Shown in pieces: positions 33,471 through 45,419 of a stretch of DNA of 64,000 nt. Position 1 is the stretch's first letter, and the number at the start of each line of letters is the position of its first letter. Origin of the DNA: Coniochaeta sp. PMI_546 (taxonomy: Eukaryota; Ascomycota; Sordariomycetes; Coniochaetales; Coniochaetaceae); assembly GCA_021432605.1 (NCBI GenBank), contig MU271144.1, positions 744,001 to 808,000 of the forward strand, in the 5' to 3' direction. Position numbers and translations under genes: made by a program. Below the pieces are notes generated by a model that was not told the DNA's origin, searched no databases, and saw only the letters and a list, made by a program, of their open reading frames with translations.

Positions 33471-34307
33471 TCATTCGTCCCACCACAAGCAACATCCGAG
33501 GCCTGATCCCTTCATGCTGGCGGTAATGCGATAAGGCGATATGGCCCTTCCGTCCGGTAGCTCCTCGCTCATATTCAGTGGGCCCTCGGGAGTCTGGTCG
33601 TGCCACTCTTCGGTCACGACCTGGAAGCGAACCATCTCGTGGATATCGTAGTACATGACTTGGTCCTCATCGCGCCACACCCAGAGGGCTTCTTGTGGTT
33701 CGCTGGAATTTGAAGGTCAGAGGTGGAAACGGCAAGATTCCAGCGGGCAAGGGTCTTACTATGTAGCCTCATCGGGCAGCTCTGTGAAAGGGACAAATAT
33801 ATCGTCAAAGAAGTCGGTCCGGACTGGTGACAGTGTTGTTAGCAAACAATAGAAGCAGTGAAGACGAGCCCGAACATACTGTTGATGCCATCCTGCGTGC
33901 CACTGGTGATGCGCCCGAGTAAAACCTCACCCTTGAAGGGGCGGAAGACCACTAATCGAAACTCGACATTCACGTTGACGAGGCCAGTGCCGTGGCCTAT
34001 AAGACCCTCGCTTGCCCAGGTAACATCCCACAGGCATATGCACAGTCCTATCTTCTGAATCACCTAAATTTGTAAATTCTGGTTAGCGGTCACGGAATAT
34101 GCTGACTGTCATATATCTCGGGAATCAATACCTTATTTGCATACTTCTCATTTATGTTATCTTGAATAGCGTCTAAGCTGCTCTTTTTGAAGTCTGACGG
34201 TGTGATCTGGACCAAGTCGGCCACTTTTGTCTTTGCAAAGCCAGGAAGCTTAGCCATTTGGACCTTTTCTATTGACATCTGGTTCAGGCACTCACTAGGA
34301 TGAACAT
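33471..34307 (-). CDS. RPC25: RNA polymerase III subunit RPC8 (Rpc25)
   Basis: Five small exons, 34296-34307, 34132-34230, 33880-34063, 33760-33823 and 33471-33702, give 196 residues. Exon 1 encodes only MFIL; the next joins as MFILTKVADLVQITPSDF, the conserved Rpb7/Rpc25 start. Further joins restore NKVIQKIGLCICLWDV, DGIIRTDFFDDIFVPF and PDEATYEPQEALWVW. The C-terminal OB-fold shows VRFQVVTEEWHDQTPEGP and ends GLGCCLWWDE, typical of the Pol III member (not Rpb7 or Rpa43). With Rpc17 it forms the stalk used in initiation. The intron density (four in about 840 bases) is the highest of any clear gene here, and no long frame betrays the gene. Confidence 0.93.
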
Positions 34308-35054
34308 CTTGGCAGATGGTGAGAAGTTGATGCTGTGAGCCTGATCTTCCTACAAGCTTGAGACATGAGAAGAATTGTCCTTGAACTTGGAGTACAGCAA
34401 AGGCATTATAAGGAAGGAGCTGGAGTTAGCAACTTGTCGACTCATTCACCATTGTCGTCGCCATTCCGACACAAGCAGCACTAAATTCTGCCCACAGTAC
34501 CCTGCCTGTAGCCACAACTGCTAGCGCCATCCTTTGTCACCGCCTTCAGGTCTCTTCGCTTAAACCTCGGCTGATCGATCAACGCAAAGCTTAGCGGCTT
34601 GGGTCTTTCCTTAAACTGGAGCGAACTTCCAGTCGCGCTGGGGTCACAAGCCTACCTTACCTTCCAGGTTCCTTACCTTACTTTCATCCCAAAACACAAA
34701 ACACTCGTAACACCCGACTGAGTTGTCGGAACCTAGAGAGCTCATCCTGTCCTTTCCTTTGCGACCTCTTTGGCGTTCTTACTCTCAGGACTTGATCGTC
34801 TGTCATTGTTCTATCTCTGTCATCGAACCACAGCAACCCTATTCTCTAATCATCCAGTTTTCGTTTCCTTCGTACGCTTGACCGTCGTCCGAAGTGGACA
34901 CATTAACCAGGTTTGATCTGCCACGCATAGTCCAGAGATAGCTGCTGGAAGTCTTCCAGTAAAGCTCTGTTGGACCCGTCAATTCCAGTATTGCCAGAAT
35001 TGATAGTCATCAGTTCTGCAGCATCTGTTGCCTGCTTTTGATTCGGTCGGTAAC
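34308..35054. promoter_or_regulatory. Divergent promoter region, RPC8/NUFIP1-like
   Basis: 747 bases between two divergent start codons. TACCTTAC microrepeats lie at 34651-34682, followed by a CT-rich leader (34740-34870) for the plus-strand gene. No further gene is seen. Confidence 0.5.
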
Positions 35055-37020
35055 ATGGCCTACAATTACGGGCCACCTCCTCCGGCACCGGCACCAGCTC
35101 CGCCTTCGGCATCTCCTGGAGGATATCAGCAGCAGTACCCTCAGCCCTATCAACAACCACAGCGTGGTGGCCACGCTGCTGGTCGAGGTCGAGGCGGACC
35201 GCCACACGGGGGAGATCGCGGCGGATACCATGGCGCCGCTCCAGCTTACCCTTACGGCCCACAGCAGCCACCATACGGACAGCAGCCCGCCCCTGCATAT
35301 GGTGCTCATCAACCTCCTCAAGCAGCATACCCGCCGCAGCAGCAGTGGCATCCGGAACATGGTCAACCGCATGCCGCTCAACCCCATCCTCACGCTCCGA
35401 TAGTACCTCAGAACTACCATCCGAACTACGCTCCGCAGCTGTATCAACAGCAGCAGCAACAGCAGCCACAACACCAACAAGGCCAGCAGCAGCCGTATGG
35501 TCAGCAGCCATATGCTCCCCCTGCTCAGCCTCAGTACAACCAGCCTTACCAAGCACCTCCACCACAGCATTCTCCTCCTGCTCAGCAGTGGGGCGCTCAT
35601 CCGCCACCGCAGCAAGGCCACGGCCAGTATCCGTCGGGCGGACGCGGTGGACGCGGTGGGTACAACGATCGAGGAGGAGGAGCAAAGTCACAGATGATGG
35701 GGCCTCCAATCCGCATGGGGTTTGATCATGGCAACCCTCAAGGGCCCCCAGCTCCAGTGAGCAACGGCTATCCAACACATCCATACCCTGTACCGCAAGC
35801 TGCCCCTGCCCCATACCCCCCTGCTCCTTACCAGCCGTATCCTGCTCCAGCACCATTTGTTCCTGCACCTCAGCCTGCTCACTTTGATGGCCAGTCTGGT
35901 CACCCTCACCGGCATGGCCGTGGAGGTTTCCATAACAACAATAATGGCTTCAAGAACCGCCCACAATTCGGTGGTGATAAGTCGCGCAACCGACCTCCTC
36001 GCGGGCCTCCGAATCAGACCCCTCCTACCCACCATCAGAAGCCTGATGCTGCGTCCGCTGGCAGGAAGAAGAAGCGAAAGACCAACACCCTTGGCTTAAC
36101 ACCTGGCGATGAGTCTGAGGAAGATGACGAGAATGAAGAGATGAAGTTGGCTGAACAGCTTGGCGATGATGCTATCAAGTATGTCGTTTTCTTTGCTCTT
36201 GCCCACATGAATACCTTTCACTAACTGCAACAGCCCGCCGGATGTGTCTGCTTGGATAGAAGAGAGGCGGCGTAATTTCCCGACCAAGGCTCGCATTGAA
36301 GCCAGGAAGGCGGCTTTGAAGGCCCAGCATGGAGAGGCTGCCAAGAAAGAAGCGGACGAGAAAGCGGCACAGCTCGAGAGAGAGCAGAAGAAGGCCGAGA
36401 AGCTCAGGGAGAAGCTCGAGAAGGTCGAGTCCAGGATAAAAAGGAAGCGAGAGCAGCAAGACGAAGGAGACGACGTCAGGGATGCCAGCTCATCATCCTC
36501 AACGTCCGATGACTCTGACGATGACCAGCCGGAGGCCCAGTCTACGAAGCAAGAGCTTCCGCCTCCACCCAAGAGAGCTGACCCGACCAAGCACTGCAAG
36601 TACTATTCCACTGGTGGCACATGCGGTAAAAAGGGCAAGTGCCGATTTGTGCACGATTCTCTTGTTCGAGAGGCTGCACTGCGAGAGCGCGAGGAGAACG
36701 GCGGGCGAATGACGTTGCGGCAACGTCTGATTCTCAACGACAAGGAGCAGGAGGACTTGACGATTGTTCAAACACTGAAATACCTGCAAGACAAGGGTCT
36801 GATCAGTGCCAGCCAGAAGTCCAAGGCCCAGCCTGCCGCGTCTTCTACTCCTGCGCCGGCACAGGATCACTCCCTCCCCCCCACGCCTATCAAGAAGGAG
36901 ACGCCTCATGGTCTTCCCGCGATTCCGCCCACTGTGGTTTCCGGTACGCCTCCAGTCAAGTACAACGGCTGGAACCTTAGTGGCTTCGGCAACACCGGTG
37001 TCAAGTCGTCTGAAAACTAG
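35055..37020 (+). CDS. NUFIP1-like protein with CCCH zinc finger
   Basis: Exons 35055-36178 and 36234-37020 give 636 residues; the 55-nt intron has GTATGT, CTAAC and CAG, and joins DDAINPPDVSAWIEERR. Residues 1-330 are low complexity (Pro, Gln, Gly, Tyr, with RGG-like GGRGGRGGY). The conserved core is TLGLTPGDESEEDDE followed by VSAWIEERRRNFPTKARIE, the NUFIP1 family signature. A coiled region rich in Lys/Glu comes next, then a C-x8-C-x5-C-x3-H finger (C496, C505, C511, H515; CKYYSTGGTCGKKGKC). In yeast and man, Rsa1/NUFIP1 works with R2TP and Snu13 in box C/D snoRNP assembly; the CCCH finger suggests direct RNA contact. An upstream in-frame ATG at 35028 would add 9 residues. Confidence 0.87.
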
Positions 37021-37843
37021 AGACGTTCGAACTTGCAGACCCTGTTTTTCTGCTCGTGTACAGGCCCGGGTCATCCGGAATGGCGAGAGCACAAGTGGCT
37101 GATGTTGGAAGACAAGTAACCTCCTATCACCATGCCCCTCATATTCATTATCGCGGCACATTCGTCCAGGGCGACTTTTTGCACCCTGAGTACCGACCCT
37201 TGTTTTGCCGGCGCGTTTCTAAGTTATCGGTGCTTCTTGCTCCTCACTTCTCTTTACCGTGGCGCTGACGGCGTCTGTTTGTTTTTGCTGGAAGGCTTTT
37301 CCTTTGGGGCAACTGATAGGAGTCTTTCCAGAGTCTGCGGCTGCTAGTCGTGGCCACTATAGGCGGCTGGGGACGTATTTGTATAATTAGGGGACTCTTC
37401 TTCGGCTGCCAAAAGGGTGTCTAGATGGAGGACAGAAAAGCTCTAGGTCTTGCATCAACCACGGTTTATAGGGAACATTGTGACTTCAGGAGCCCATGCT
37501 AGATGCGCAATGACAAGGAATTACCGCCATGATGCATGGAGCAATTAGGTAAACATCGCTTCATACCACATAGAAACACCAGTTTACCTGGTAGACCCTA
37601 GTTCTTGCGATTGGCCTGCCGTAAACGAAGTCTTGACGATGGCTCCAAAAGTGTATCTTGGTTAGGGGCTGTTGCACATGTATGTAGCGACAGTGCACGG
37701 ACCAAACGAGACGACCCACTTATTTCCGACATCAAGCATCCGGCGAAATTTGTCTCGACGACTCTCTCCATGTCGGGCTTAGACAAATAGAACAAGCAGC
37801 GCGCGCACGACAAGCACCCTCGCGCTCCGTCACAACCACAACC
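37021..37843. other. Spacer, NUFIP1-like to bL21m
   Basis: 823 bases with the 3' flank of the first gene and the promoter of the second. Only short frames; nothing supported. Confidence 0.45.
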
Positions 37844-38494
37844 ATGAGCAGAGCACTCCTCCGCTACGTCCTGGAGCTCCGGACCCCGGTGACCCGGCTT
37901 CCGCCCACGTTCCTCCTCCCAATCCGGGCCCGGTTCTTCAACCAGACATCGCAAATCGTCGAGCCCATCTCGACACCAGAAAGCATCGTCAATGCCGCCC
38001 AGCAATCACAACAGACCTCTGCGCCGTCATCTCTGCCTTCTTCTCTGACACCACCACCACAACAACAACCTGTCAGCCCCCTCTCACCCGAATCCCTCGA
38101 CCCGTCAATCACCACCCTCCTCCCCTTCCTCGCCGCCCAGCCTTCGCACTACATCACAGTCCACATCCACGGGCGTCCCTACCTGGTCACCGCGGGCGAC
38201 CAACTGCGGCTGCCGTTCAAGATGCCCGGCGTGGTGCCGGGCGACGTCCTCCGCCTCAACCGGGCCAGCACCCTGGGCTCGCGCGACTTCACGCTCAAGG
38301 GGGCGCCGTACGTGGACGAGCGGCTCTTCGAGTGCAGGGCCGTCGTCCTCGGGACCGAGGCCGAGCCGATGCGCGTCATGATCAAGAAGAAGAGGCGGTG
38401 TAGGCGGAAGAAGAGCGTGTTCAGCAAGCACAAGTACACGGTGTTGAGGATCAGCGAGGTCAAGGTTGCGAAGGTTGGGGAGATGGAGGTTTGA
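37844..38494 (+). CDS. MRPL49: Mitochondrial large-subunit ribosomal protein bL21m
   Basis: An intronless 216-residue protein. The N-terminus (MSRALLRYVLELRTPVTRLP) is basic and fits a mitochondrial presequence, followed by a Ser/Pro/Gln-rich linker to about residue 90. The bL21 domain occupies about 100-210: HYITVHIHGRPYLVTAGDQL, LPFKMPGVVPGDVLRLNRAS, then VIKKKRRCRRKKSVFSKHKYTVLRI-type RNA-binding end (read MIKKKRRCRRKK). The yeast counterpart is Mrpl49. Convergent with MPS1. Confidence 0.93.
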   Translation: MSRALLRYVLELRTPVTRLPPTFLLPIRARFFNQTSQIVEPISTPESIVNAAQQSQQTSAPSSLPSSLTPPPQQQPVSPLSPESLDPSITTLLPFLAAQPSHYITVHIHGRPYLVTAGDQLRLPFKMPGVVPGDVLRLNRASTLGSRDFTLKGAPYVDERLFECRAVVLGTEAEPMRVMIKKKRRCRRKKSVFSKHKYTVLRISEVKVAKVGEMEV

Positions 38495-39185
38495 GGAGGA
38501 GTCTTTGAGTATGAGGATGGAAGGATGCAATCAGTGAGAGGGAGAGGAGTAGGCGGAGAAGGAACTTGTGTTTCTGGACTCGAAAGCTAGAGTCTGATGT
38601 TGATGGTTGGCATGTAACAAAGTGTTAAATATCTGGAACTGCAGAATGGCAGTCTAGTTGTATCATATGAGTAGGAATGGGTTGAGGTATGAAACAGACC
38701 TTGAATCATACCAATGCTTCGCTCAAAATATCTGATGTTGATATACTTGGTCAAGCACATCACGTCAAGGAGGGAGCAGCTGTAATGTTTGATAGAACCG
38801 CTAAGAGGTGTGTGTCTTTCTGATATTGTAACGACCGACGAATCTAGGTAAGGTATCTTGAACAATCCTGAAACTCCCAAACAACCGCAGTTGAAAATGG
38901 TATTATGAACAAGTAGACAATAAGAACGATGCAAGCCAGGAAGAGTGCAACATGCAAGACTATACAGAAGTCTGTCTCGCAGAAACCCAGAATTTCCCGT
39001 GTCGGAAAGAGAGAAACGCCGCTGCCACCTCCAATGTCTTTTGTCGTGTCCTCATTCAAAAGCTTCAAGCAGGGGGGAAAAGAAAAAGGGCGTGGGTATA
39101 ATCCCACCATCAGCACCAAACCGACAAAAGAAAAGAAAAGCAAAAACACCAAACCCGGCTCTCCATCTCCAGAGAGAAACGCCCA
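38495..39185. other. Convergent 3' spacer, bL21m/MPS1
   Basis: 691 bases between two stop codons. An A-rich plus strand (39080-39150) creates a hydrophobic-looking minus-strand frame (38844-39152) that I do not accept as a gene. A TAAGGTA motif lies at about 38848. Confidence 0.45.
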
Positions 39186-42024
39186 TCAAGCCTCCCGAAC
39201 CCCCACGTTCTTCTTAACACTAGCCCAATAAGCACTTGGCCACGCACTCATCGCCTCTCCGTCGGTAGGCAGTCTCTCGCGACACCTCTGCACAACGCTC
39301 TGGATAATACGTCCCAGCAGCTCCTCCGTAACAGGCAACGCCTTGCCCTCGCCAGCCCCAAAAATCTCGGGGTCGAACTCCATCGGATACAGAAACGGAT
39401 CCGAGTCGGACAGCAACTCCTCACAGGTAGGCCGCTCCTTCTGTTCCCGATTGAGACACCTCTTCATCGTCCTGATCAAACCGAGCGGCACCCTGACATT
39501 TCCAACCTTCTCGGGGTACTCGATGGCATGGTTCCAGTTTATGATAGCCTGGCATCGAGCCATCTGGTTGGGGATGTGGGCGAACGGCGGGTCGCCGTAG
39601 ACCATCTGGTAGAGTATGCAACCCAGACTCCAGACGTCGCTCGGCTTGCCCAGCTTCGTCAGCTTCTTGGCGTGGCCCCCGTGCAGGGGCGGTGGCACGC
39701 TGAACCGGCCGTTGTGGGCCGACGTGAACGCGTATTGGTGCCAGTCCATGAGGCTCTCCGGGGACATGAAGTTCGGGGTGCCGACCTGGTTCTCGCGGTG
39801 GACGTTGACGGTCTCCTCCGTCTGGATGGCGTTGGCGATGCCGAAGTCGATGAGCTTCAGGCGCCCCTTGACGACGACGAAATTGAGCGGCTTGATGTCC
39901 GAGTGGACGATGTCCTTGGCATGCACAGCTGCGAGACACTCGAGCATCTCCTTCCAGAAGAACTTGACAAAGACGGTGTCAAGCTTGTGCCCCTCGGGGC
40001 CGAGGCGTGATCTGAAGAGGGTGTTGAGATCCAGCTCGCCTATCTCCATGAGCTGAAAGTTGTCGGGGTTAGCATAATGGCATTCAGAGGTGGGCAGGTA
40101 GGAGGGACCAGCTTACCAGACTCAACATCTGCTTCTCTTCGTTCAGCTCCCAGTCGTAAAGCTGGATGACCCTCTCCACCCCGGTAAGGCGTTTCAGGAG
40201 ATCGATTTCGCCCTTGAACCCCTTGACAGTCATCTCATCGGCATTCTCGATCGACACGCGCTTCAAGGCAAACATGCTTCCGTTCTCGGCCGACACCCTG
40301 TAAACTTTGCTGCTGCCGCCGCGGCCGACACACTCTATGCGCGTATAGACCCTGTCGTTGACCCTGAACATGACGGCGCGTTTCTTGCTCTGGGCTGCGC
40401 CGGCTGCCTTGGTGGCTGTCTCAACGACCGACATCTTTGGTGGTGGCGGGGGTGCAACGCGGTGTGGTGTGTTCTGGCTCTTTGCAGCGAGGGCTTTGCG
40501 CTCGGGAGATGCGTGGTGCGGCCCTTGTTTCGGCTGAACATCGTGGTTGAGCGGGCGGAGTGGTTTGATTTTGTCATTGGCGAGAGCTGTCAACGATGAC
40601 TTGAAGAAGGACGTTGGTAGAGGAATCTCATTCTCCTTGTCGTGTCCGGAGGGGAGGTTGACGGGTGCCGCCGGCGCAAGGGCTTTGTAACTTGGGAGGT
40701 CGAGGTGAGGTTTGCCTGACTCAAGGATATTGCCATTCTCTTGAGCAACTTCCTTAGGTGGACTCTGTCTTCTTGCCGCCGCGGCCCTGGCAGAGTCCTT
40801 GGCGCTAACAGGGCTCCCCGTAGCCGCGAAATCTCGATAGGACGACGCGTAGTAGGAGGAAGCCTGATATTCGCCGCCCTGACTCTGCGATTGTGGTTGT
40901 TGGCTTTCCCTTTCCTGGCTGCCCACCGCATCAGCCTCGGCCTCGGCATCCTCCTCGCTCTGCCGCCTTCTGCCTCGCCGGGCAGGGCCAGATAGAAAGC
41001 TTCCGGGTATCTTGCTGACTCTCTTCATGCTACGCATCGAACTTGCCGGTGCGCCATCGTCTTTCTTCACCGATGCGCCGAAGCGAGAGACACTACCTTG
41101 CGCTATGCCAGGAGGTGCGCGGCCCACGGTGGCTGGGTCTTCCAGCTGCGATTGATGTTGTTCGGCGTCGCTGCGATGACCGCTGGCAGATCGTTGGCCC
41201 GACGAGCTACCGGACCGCTGCCGTTTCCCCGACGAACCAACCACAATGCGTACCGTTCGTACAGGAAGCACCGGCGTGTTGACATCTGGTGGGACATCCC
41301 GCTGCTCGGAGGGCTGTCGTTGCTGTGCATGTGGAGGAGCTTGCTGCACCTCCTTCCTCTCATCCGTCCGCTCGCGACTCTCAGGTCGTTTTGGCCGTGA
41401 ATTAGTACTGGTAGATAGCGACCGTCTATGACGGCTGGGCAAGCTTCCGGATTGCGAGAGAATACTACTCGCCACAGGCTGCTGATGACTGAGCCTAACA
41501 ACCCTCTTCCTAGGTACCGGGCTACTACTCGCGTTACTCCTAACAGGCGAGCTGGGTCTCGACGAGTTCATCTGTGCATTAGCACTTCCGGCACGAACAT
41601 GTCTCCTAGTTTCCCTTGCCTCCGCACCGGCAGACGAAACTGATGCGGCCATAACACTCCGTCTCGTCATCACTCTGCTCGCCGGGCGTTGTGGCGGACT
41701 TGAGGGTCTGTCTTGGACAGCGGAGGAAGCCTCGGATGCGTGGCCGTCATTGAGTAGGGCCTTGGTGAGAGCGCTGAGCTTCATAGGCACCGGGATCTCA
41801 TCGTCAGAGCTATCATTCATGGTGGAGTATTGCTGAGGTTGGGACGTGCTCCTAGTCCCTTTAGGCTCTGATAGTGCCCCTGAGCTAGCTAGAGGGTTGG
41901 ATTCGCTCCGACTGAGGGCCGGCCGTGAGCTCGGTCGCCGCGAGGCTTGTCGGGCTGATGTTCGTCGGCCAAGCGATGTGAAGTGGCTCCCTGCGCCAAG
42001 CGGGGTGGGCGATGCTGTTGCCAT
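39186..42024 (-). CDS. MPS1: Spindle checkpoint kinase Mps1 (TTK family)
   Basis: Exons 40117-42024 and 39186-40052 give 924 residues; the 64-nt intron (GTAAGC...CAG) joins EEKQMLSLLMEIGELDLNTL. Residues 1-545 are disordered and rich in Ser, Arg and Pro. The kinase domain starts at ECVGRGGSSKVYRV (glycine loop, about 566-573), with the ATP lysine in FALKRV, catalytic HSDIKPLNF (Asp688), IDFGIAN (Asp705), VGTPNFMSPESLMDW in the activation segment and KPSDVWSLGCILYQM. The GGSSKVY loop and HSDIKP loop are characteristic of Mps1/TTK, which duplicates spindle poles in yeast and drives the spindle assembly checkpoint. I start at MATASPTPLGAGSHF (42024); the open frame extends to an ATG at 42273, but those 83 residues lack the look of the rest. 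Tail-to-tail with bL21m. Confidence 0.94.
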
Positions 42025-42981
42025 GTTGGCGTGGCCTTGTGATGTGGTGTTTGTGTCCTGATGTTGTGTCGGCCGGAGACCCCAATCCTCTATGTTGTTA
42101 TTCCAAGATGATATCCTTCGTTCTTTTCCTCGGTCGTATAACGCAATGCAATAACGTTCCTGTCGATATAATATCTTTTTTACGTGTCGTAGGCGCGTTT
42201 CATTGGGAGTATGACATCTCCAAAGCGGATTGAACGATGCGGCGCGACATGTTGGAGGTGGTGTTCCGGGCAAGAATGTTGATGATGCCGAGCTCTGTTG
42301 CGTTTAGGCCGGATATTTGGGATTGACAGGGGTCGATTCAATCCAATCACAGCGTGCACCGCCGTTGCGACGGGCAACGCGCATTGCAGACCCACTTGAA
42401 TCGACCGAACCAAGATGAACGTTGCATCCAATTTTGAGTGAGTTATGCCGGGCCAGGTAGGAATCGAAATGCTCATCAAGCAGAAAGCACAAGCTACGGT
42501 ATGGCCTCTGCGAAGTGGGTTGGGAGGCACGCATGTCAGATTGAATCGCCGTCCTAATATCGTGTAAGTTCGGAGGCTCACGATATGTCCTATCCCGCCA
42601 TAGTGCGGCAGCCTTAGTATGTCGATTTACAGCATAGCTGGATGGTAAGACACCTGCAAGACATACTTGTGGAAGCGATGATGAGAATCACGCACAATCT
42701 ACAATACGGACGAGCGTCGATTCACACATCTTCACGCAGGAAAAACAGCCCAGACAGGTTGCCCAACACGTGGGACGTTGCAAGTTGAGATGATCCCCAT
42801 TCGTTCCTTTTAATTGCCCCCTATATGACGTCGAAAAGCCGTGGTAGTAGCATCCTTAGTGACCCTATGAACTCCAAACCAACCCTGGCAGTCGTCATGC
42901 GTGAACTTATGCCGGCAATGCTCGATAACAACCTGGAAGACCCTCCATCTTGACTGTTGCCATTCTTCCGCAGAAAATCGC
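42025..42981. other. Spacer between MPS1 and RPP2
   Basis: 957 bases: promoter of MPS1 on the left, 3' flank of RPP2 on the right. One CGCGTTT, reading AAACGCG on the minus strand, lies at about 42194, a possible half MCB element before the cell-cycle kinase. No gene is supported. Confidence 0.45.
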
Positions 42982-43382
42982 TTAGTCGAAGAGACCGAAT
43001 CCCATATCGTCGTCGGACTCCTCCTTCTCCTCCTCCTTCTTCTCCTCGGGCTTCTCCTCGGCGGCACCACCGGCAGCGGCAGCGCCACCAGCAGCGGGGG
43101 CAGCAGCGCCGGCGCCACCTGACGGGACGGAAGCAAGCTTGGACGAACCCTCAGAGATGAGCTAAAAGCACGCATGTCAGTAACCGATGTATAAGCATTG
43201 TAATATCCAGACGTCCGCCATACCTCGTTGATGTCCTTGCCCTTCAGCTCGTTGAGGAGAGACTCAAGACGGTCGTTGTCAGCCTCGATACCGACGGACT
43301 CGAGGACGGAGGTGATGTCCTTGGCCGAGGGGGAGGTGTTGCCACCGAGGGTGAGGAGGAGGTAAGCTGCTAGGTGCTTCAT
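42982..43382 (-). CDS. RPP2: 60S acidic ribosomal protein P2
   Basis: Exons 43224-43382 and 42982-43161 give 112 residues; the 62-nt intron (GTATGG...TAG) lies after GKDINE. The helical N-terminal dimerisation domain ([20 protein letters not shown]) is followed by an Ala/Gly hinge, a Glu/Lys-rich stretch and the invariant stalk end [11 protein letters not shown], which recruits elongation factors. The start [10 protein letters not shown] and the length identify P2 rather than P1 or P0. A second intron in the leader is likely: on the minus strand a GTATAT donor at about 43472 and a CTAG acceptor at about 43394 precede the ATG. Confidence 0.96.
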
Positions 43383-44178
43383 TGTGATTTTCTAGATTGT
43401 CGATGCGAAGGTCAGCGAGACGCTCTTTCGTTAAGTTCCAGTCGTAGCCGTGACGATGCAATGGATATACTGACGGTGTTGAGAGATTAGAGAACACGAG
43501 ATGTCAATCAATTTAACCGCGAGGTTGAGCGGCGACTGGATCTTCGATGTTCTGCGAGAATGCGCTGTGACTTGTAATAGTGGTCAAAAAGTTCGCGGAC
43601 GAGCTGCGAAAAGTACACAATTCGCTGTGTGGATAATTTTGACAAACCCCGCCAAATATCACATGATTAGGGCGAAAGTTGGTGGATGTGGCTGGTGACA
43701 TTCAGATGGGGCTTGAAAGGTCTAATGGTGGCTGAAGCGGGGCCGGCAATACTTCGCTTCCGAGGTCTTTGCTTTCCGGCATGGGGCCATAATGCCACTA
43801 TAAAAGCTGCCTCCACCTGCCAACATCATCTTTGAATGCTAACGGCCAACACTTTACTAACTACCTTTGTTTGCTGTCGCTCGTCTTGAGCGCCTAAGGC
43901 ATTATTATCATTATTCTTGCCAAGAAAGGGAGATATCTTGGAGATTTGCTCTTGCGAAGAGCCCGGTCGCACCTAGCATCGTCTGACGCCATCAGCACTT
44001 TTCTTTGGCCTGACTCACGAATTCAAAGATATTGAACAATCGCACGTCGGCGCAACGGCTCACGCTCGCCTTCTTTCCTCCAGATGACTCAACTCCGTGC
44101 CGGTTTACGACCAAGGGTATGAATTCGGGATACAGTTTCGACGATCTAGATTGAGAGTTTGCCGGTAACTCCGTCACG
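43383..44178. promoter_or_regulatory. Divergent promoter region, RPP2/SPT2
   Basis: 796 bases between two divergent start codons. It includes the probable leader intron of RPP2 on the left. A TATAAAA box lies at 43799-43805 on the plus strand, followed by a CT-rich stretch and about 370 bases of leader to the SPT2 ATG. Confidence 0.5.
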
Positions 44179-45419
44179 ATGCCGGTAAGTGGTCGCACCA
44201 TCCATACGTTGTTCCGGACCCACGGCGCTGACTTGTCCTTCATTGGTATCAGATTGGCGACCTTCTCGCTTCCATCACCGGGGAGAAGCCCGCGACCCCG
44301 GCGCCTCCTCTGTCAAGACCAGTATCGGCTCCGAAACGAAAGGCAGAGAATGAGCTTCCAGGCTCGGCGGCAAAGACGCCTCGTACCAACGTGACGACAA
44401 ACAGCACAGGACGCCCCAATGGCACGCAACAATCTTCTACATCACGGACACAAGAGAACTCTCTTGCGTCATCCTCGACCAATATCAAGTCAGCTTCTAT
44501 ACCACCTCGTCCGAGTGATAAGGCAGCAACATCATCGATGACGAAGAGTGCTCACAATACACCATCAAAGCAAGGGCACAACTCATCCTCCACAAATGGC
44601 AACCGGCCTATGCCAGCTAGCACGACTGCCCGGATCACAGCGGCCGTAGATACTGGCCCTAAACCGGAACCAAAGAAACGGTCCTTCGCTGAGATCATGG
44701 CGCGTGCAAAGGCAGCTCAAGCGGCCATGGGTAGTAAACTTGGCACCATACAACATAAGACGATAGAGAAGGGCATGACAAAGCGCGAGCGGGCTGAAGT
44801 CAAAGCAATGGAGGCACGTCAAGCAGCGAAGCTGGCGAGGCATGGAGGTGCTAAGCCCGGAGCATCAGGCTTATCGAGCCGCAGAAACAATGGATTCAAC
44901 AGTGCAGTGAAGAGTCCGAACAATACGACGACGAATGGGTCTGGCCGGAAGGGTGCGCCGGCCGTCCAGGAGAAGAAGGTCAAGAAAGCGGCACTGGCTA
45001 CGACTGGATATACTGGCACAGCACGTCCTCGACCTGGCGCATCGTCAAGCAAATCGAACGGAATGCCGTCAAAGTCTGGTGCAGATGCAAGGGAGCGGTC
45101 TCGCTATGGTGGAGCTCTGTCATCAAGACGACGCTACGAGGACGAAGACGATGATCTGGACGACTTCATCGAGTATGATGATGACGAAGAGGAGCCAGGC
45201 TACGGCCTTGGTGCAACACGCCGTGGTGGCTATGATTCTTTGGAGGACGACGAATCCGACATGGAAGCTGGCCTGACAGATGTCGAAGAGGAAGAACGCC
45301 GTGCCGCGATGATTGCGCGGCGGGAGGATATGGAGCAAGAGGCGCTTGAGAAGAGACTGAAACGTGAGAAGGAGGAAAAGAAACGGAGGCTCATGGAGGC
45401 TGCCAAGCGGCGGGCTTAG
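44179..45419 (+). CDS. SPT2: SPT2 chromatin protein
   Basis: Exon 1 is only six bases (44179-44184, ATG CCG) and exon 2 is 44253-45419; together 390 residues. The 68-nt intron has GTAAGT and ATCAG, and joining yields MPIGDLLASITGEKP, which looks like a conserved Spt2 start. The middle is a low-complexity Ser/Thr/Asn region, then KKRSFAEIMARAKAAQ and KGMTKRERAEVKAMEARQ. The C-terminal Spt2 domain carries the acidic-basic pattern (DDLDDFIEYDDDEEEPGYG, then EEERRAAMIARREDMEQEAL) and ends KRRLMEAAKRRA. Spt2 binds H3-H4 and DNA and helps keep histones during transcription. The tiny first exon would be missed by most predictors. Confidence 0.9.

Noticed and set aside
35450-35520. CAG/CAA repeat tract as a possible microsatellite
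   Set aside because: It encodes part of the Gln-rich N-terminus of the NUFIP1-like protein and is mixed CAG/CAA/CCA rather than a pure repeat.
38844-39152. A hydrophobic 102-codon minus frame
   Set aside because: Its apparent membrane segments come from A-rich plus-strand sequence in a convergent 3' spacer.
42025-42273. Extended N-terminus of MPS1 from 42273
   Set aside because: The 83 extra residues differ in character from the protein (Cys, Trp, Tyr-rich) and the downstream start MATASPTPLGAG fits a usual disordered kinase N-terminus.
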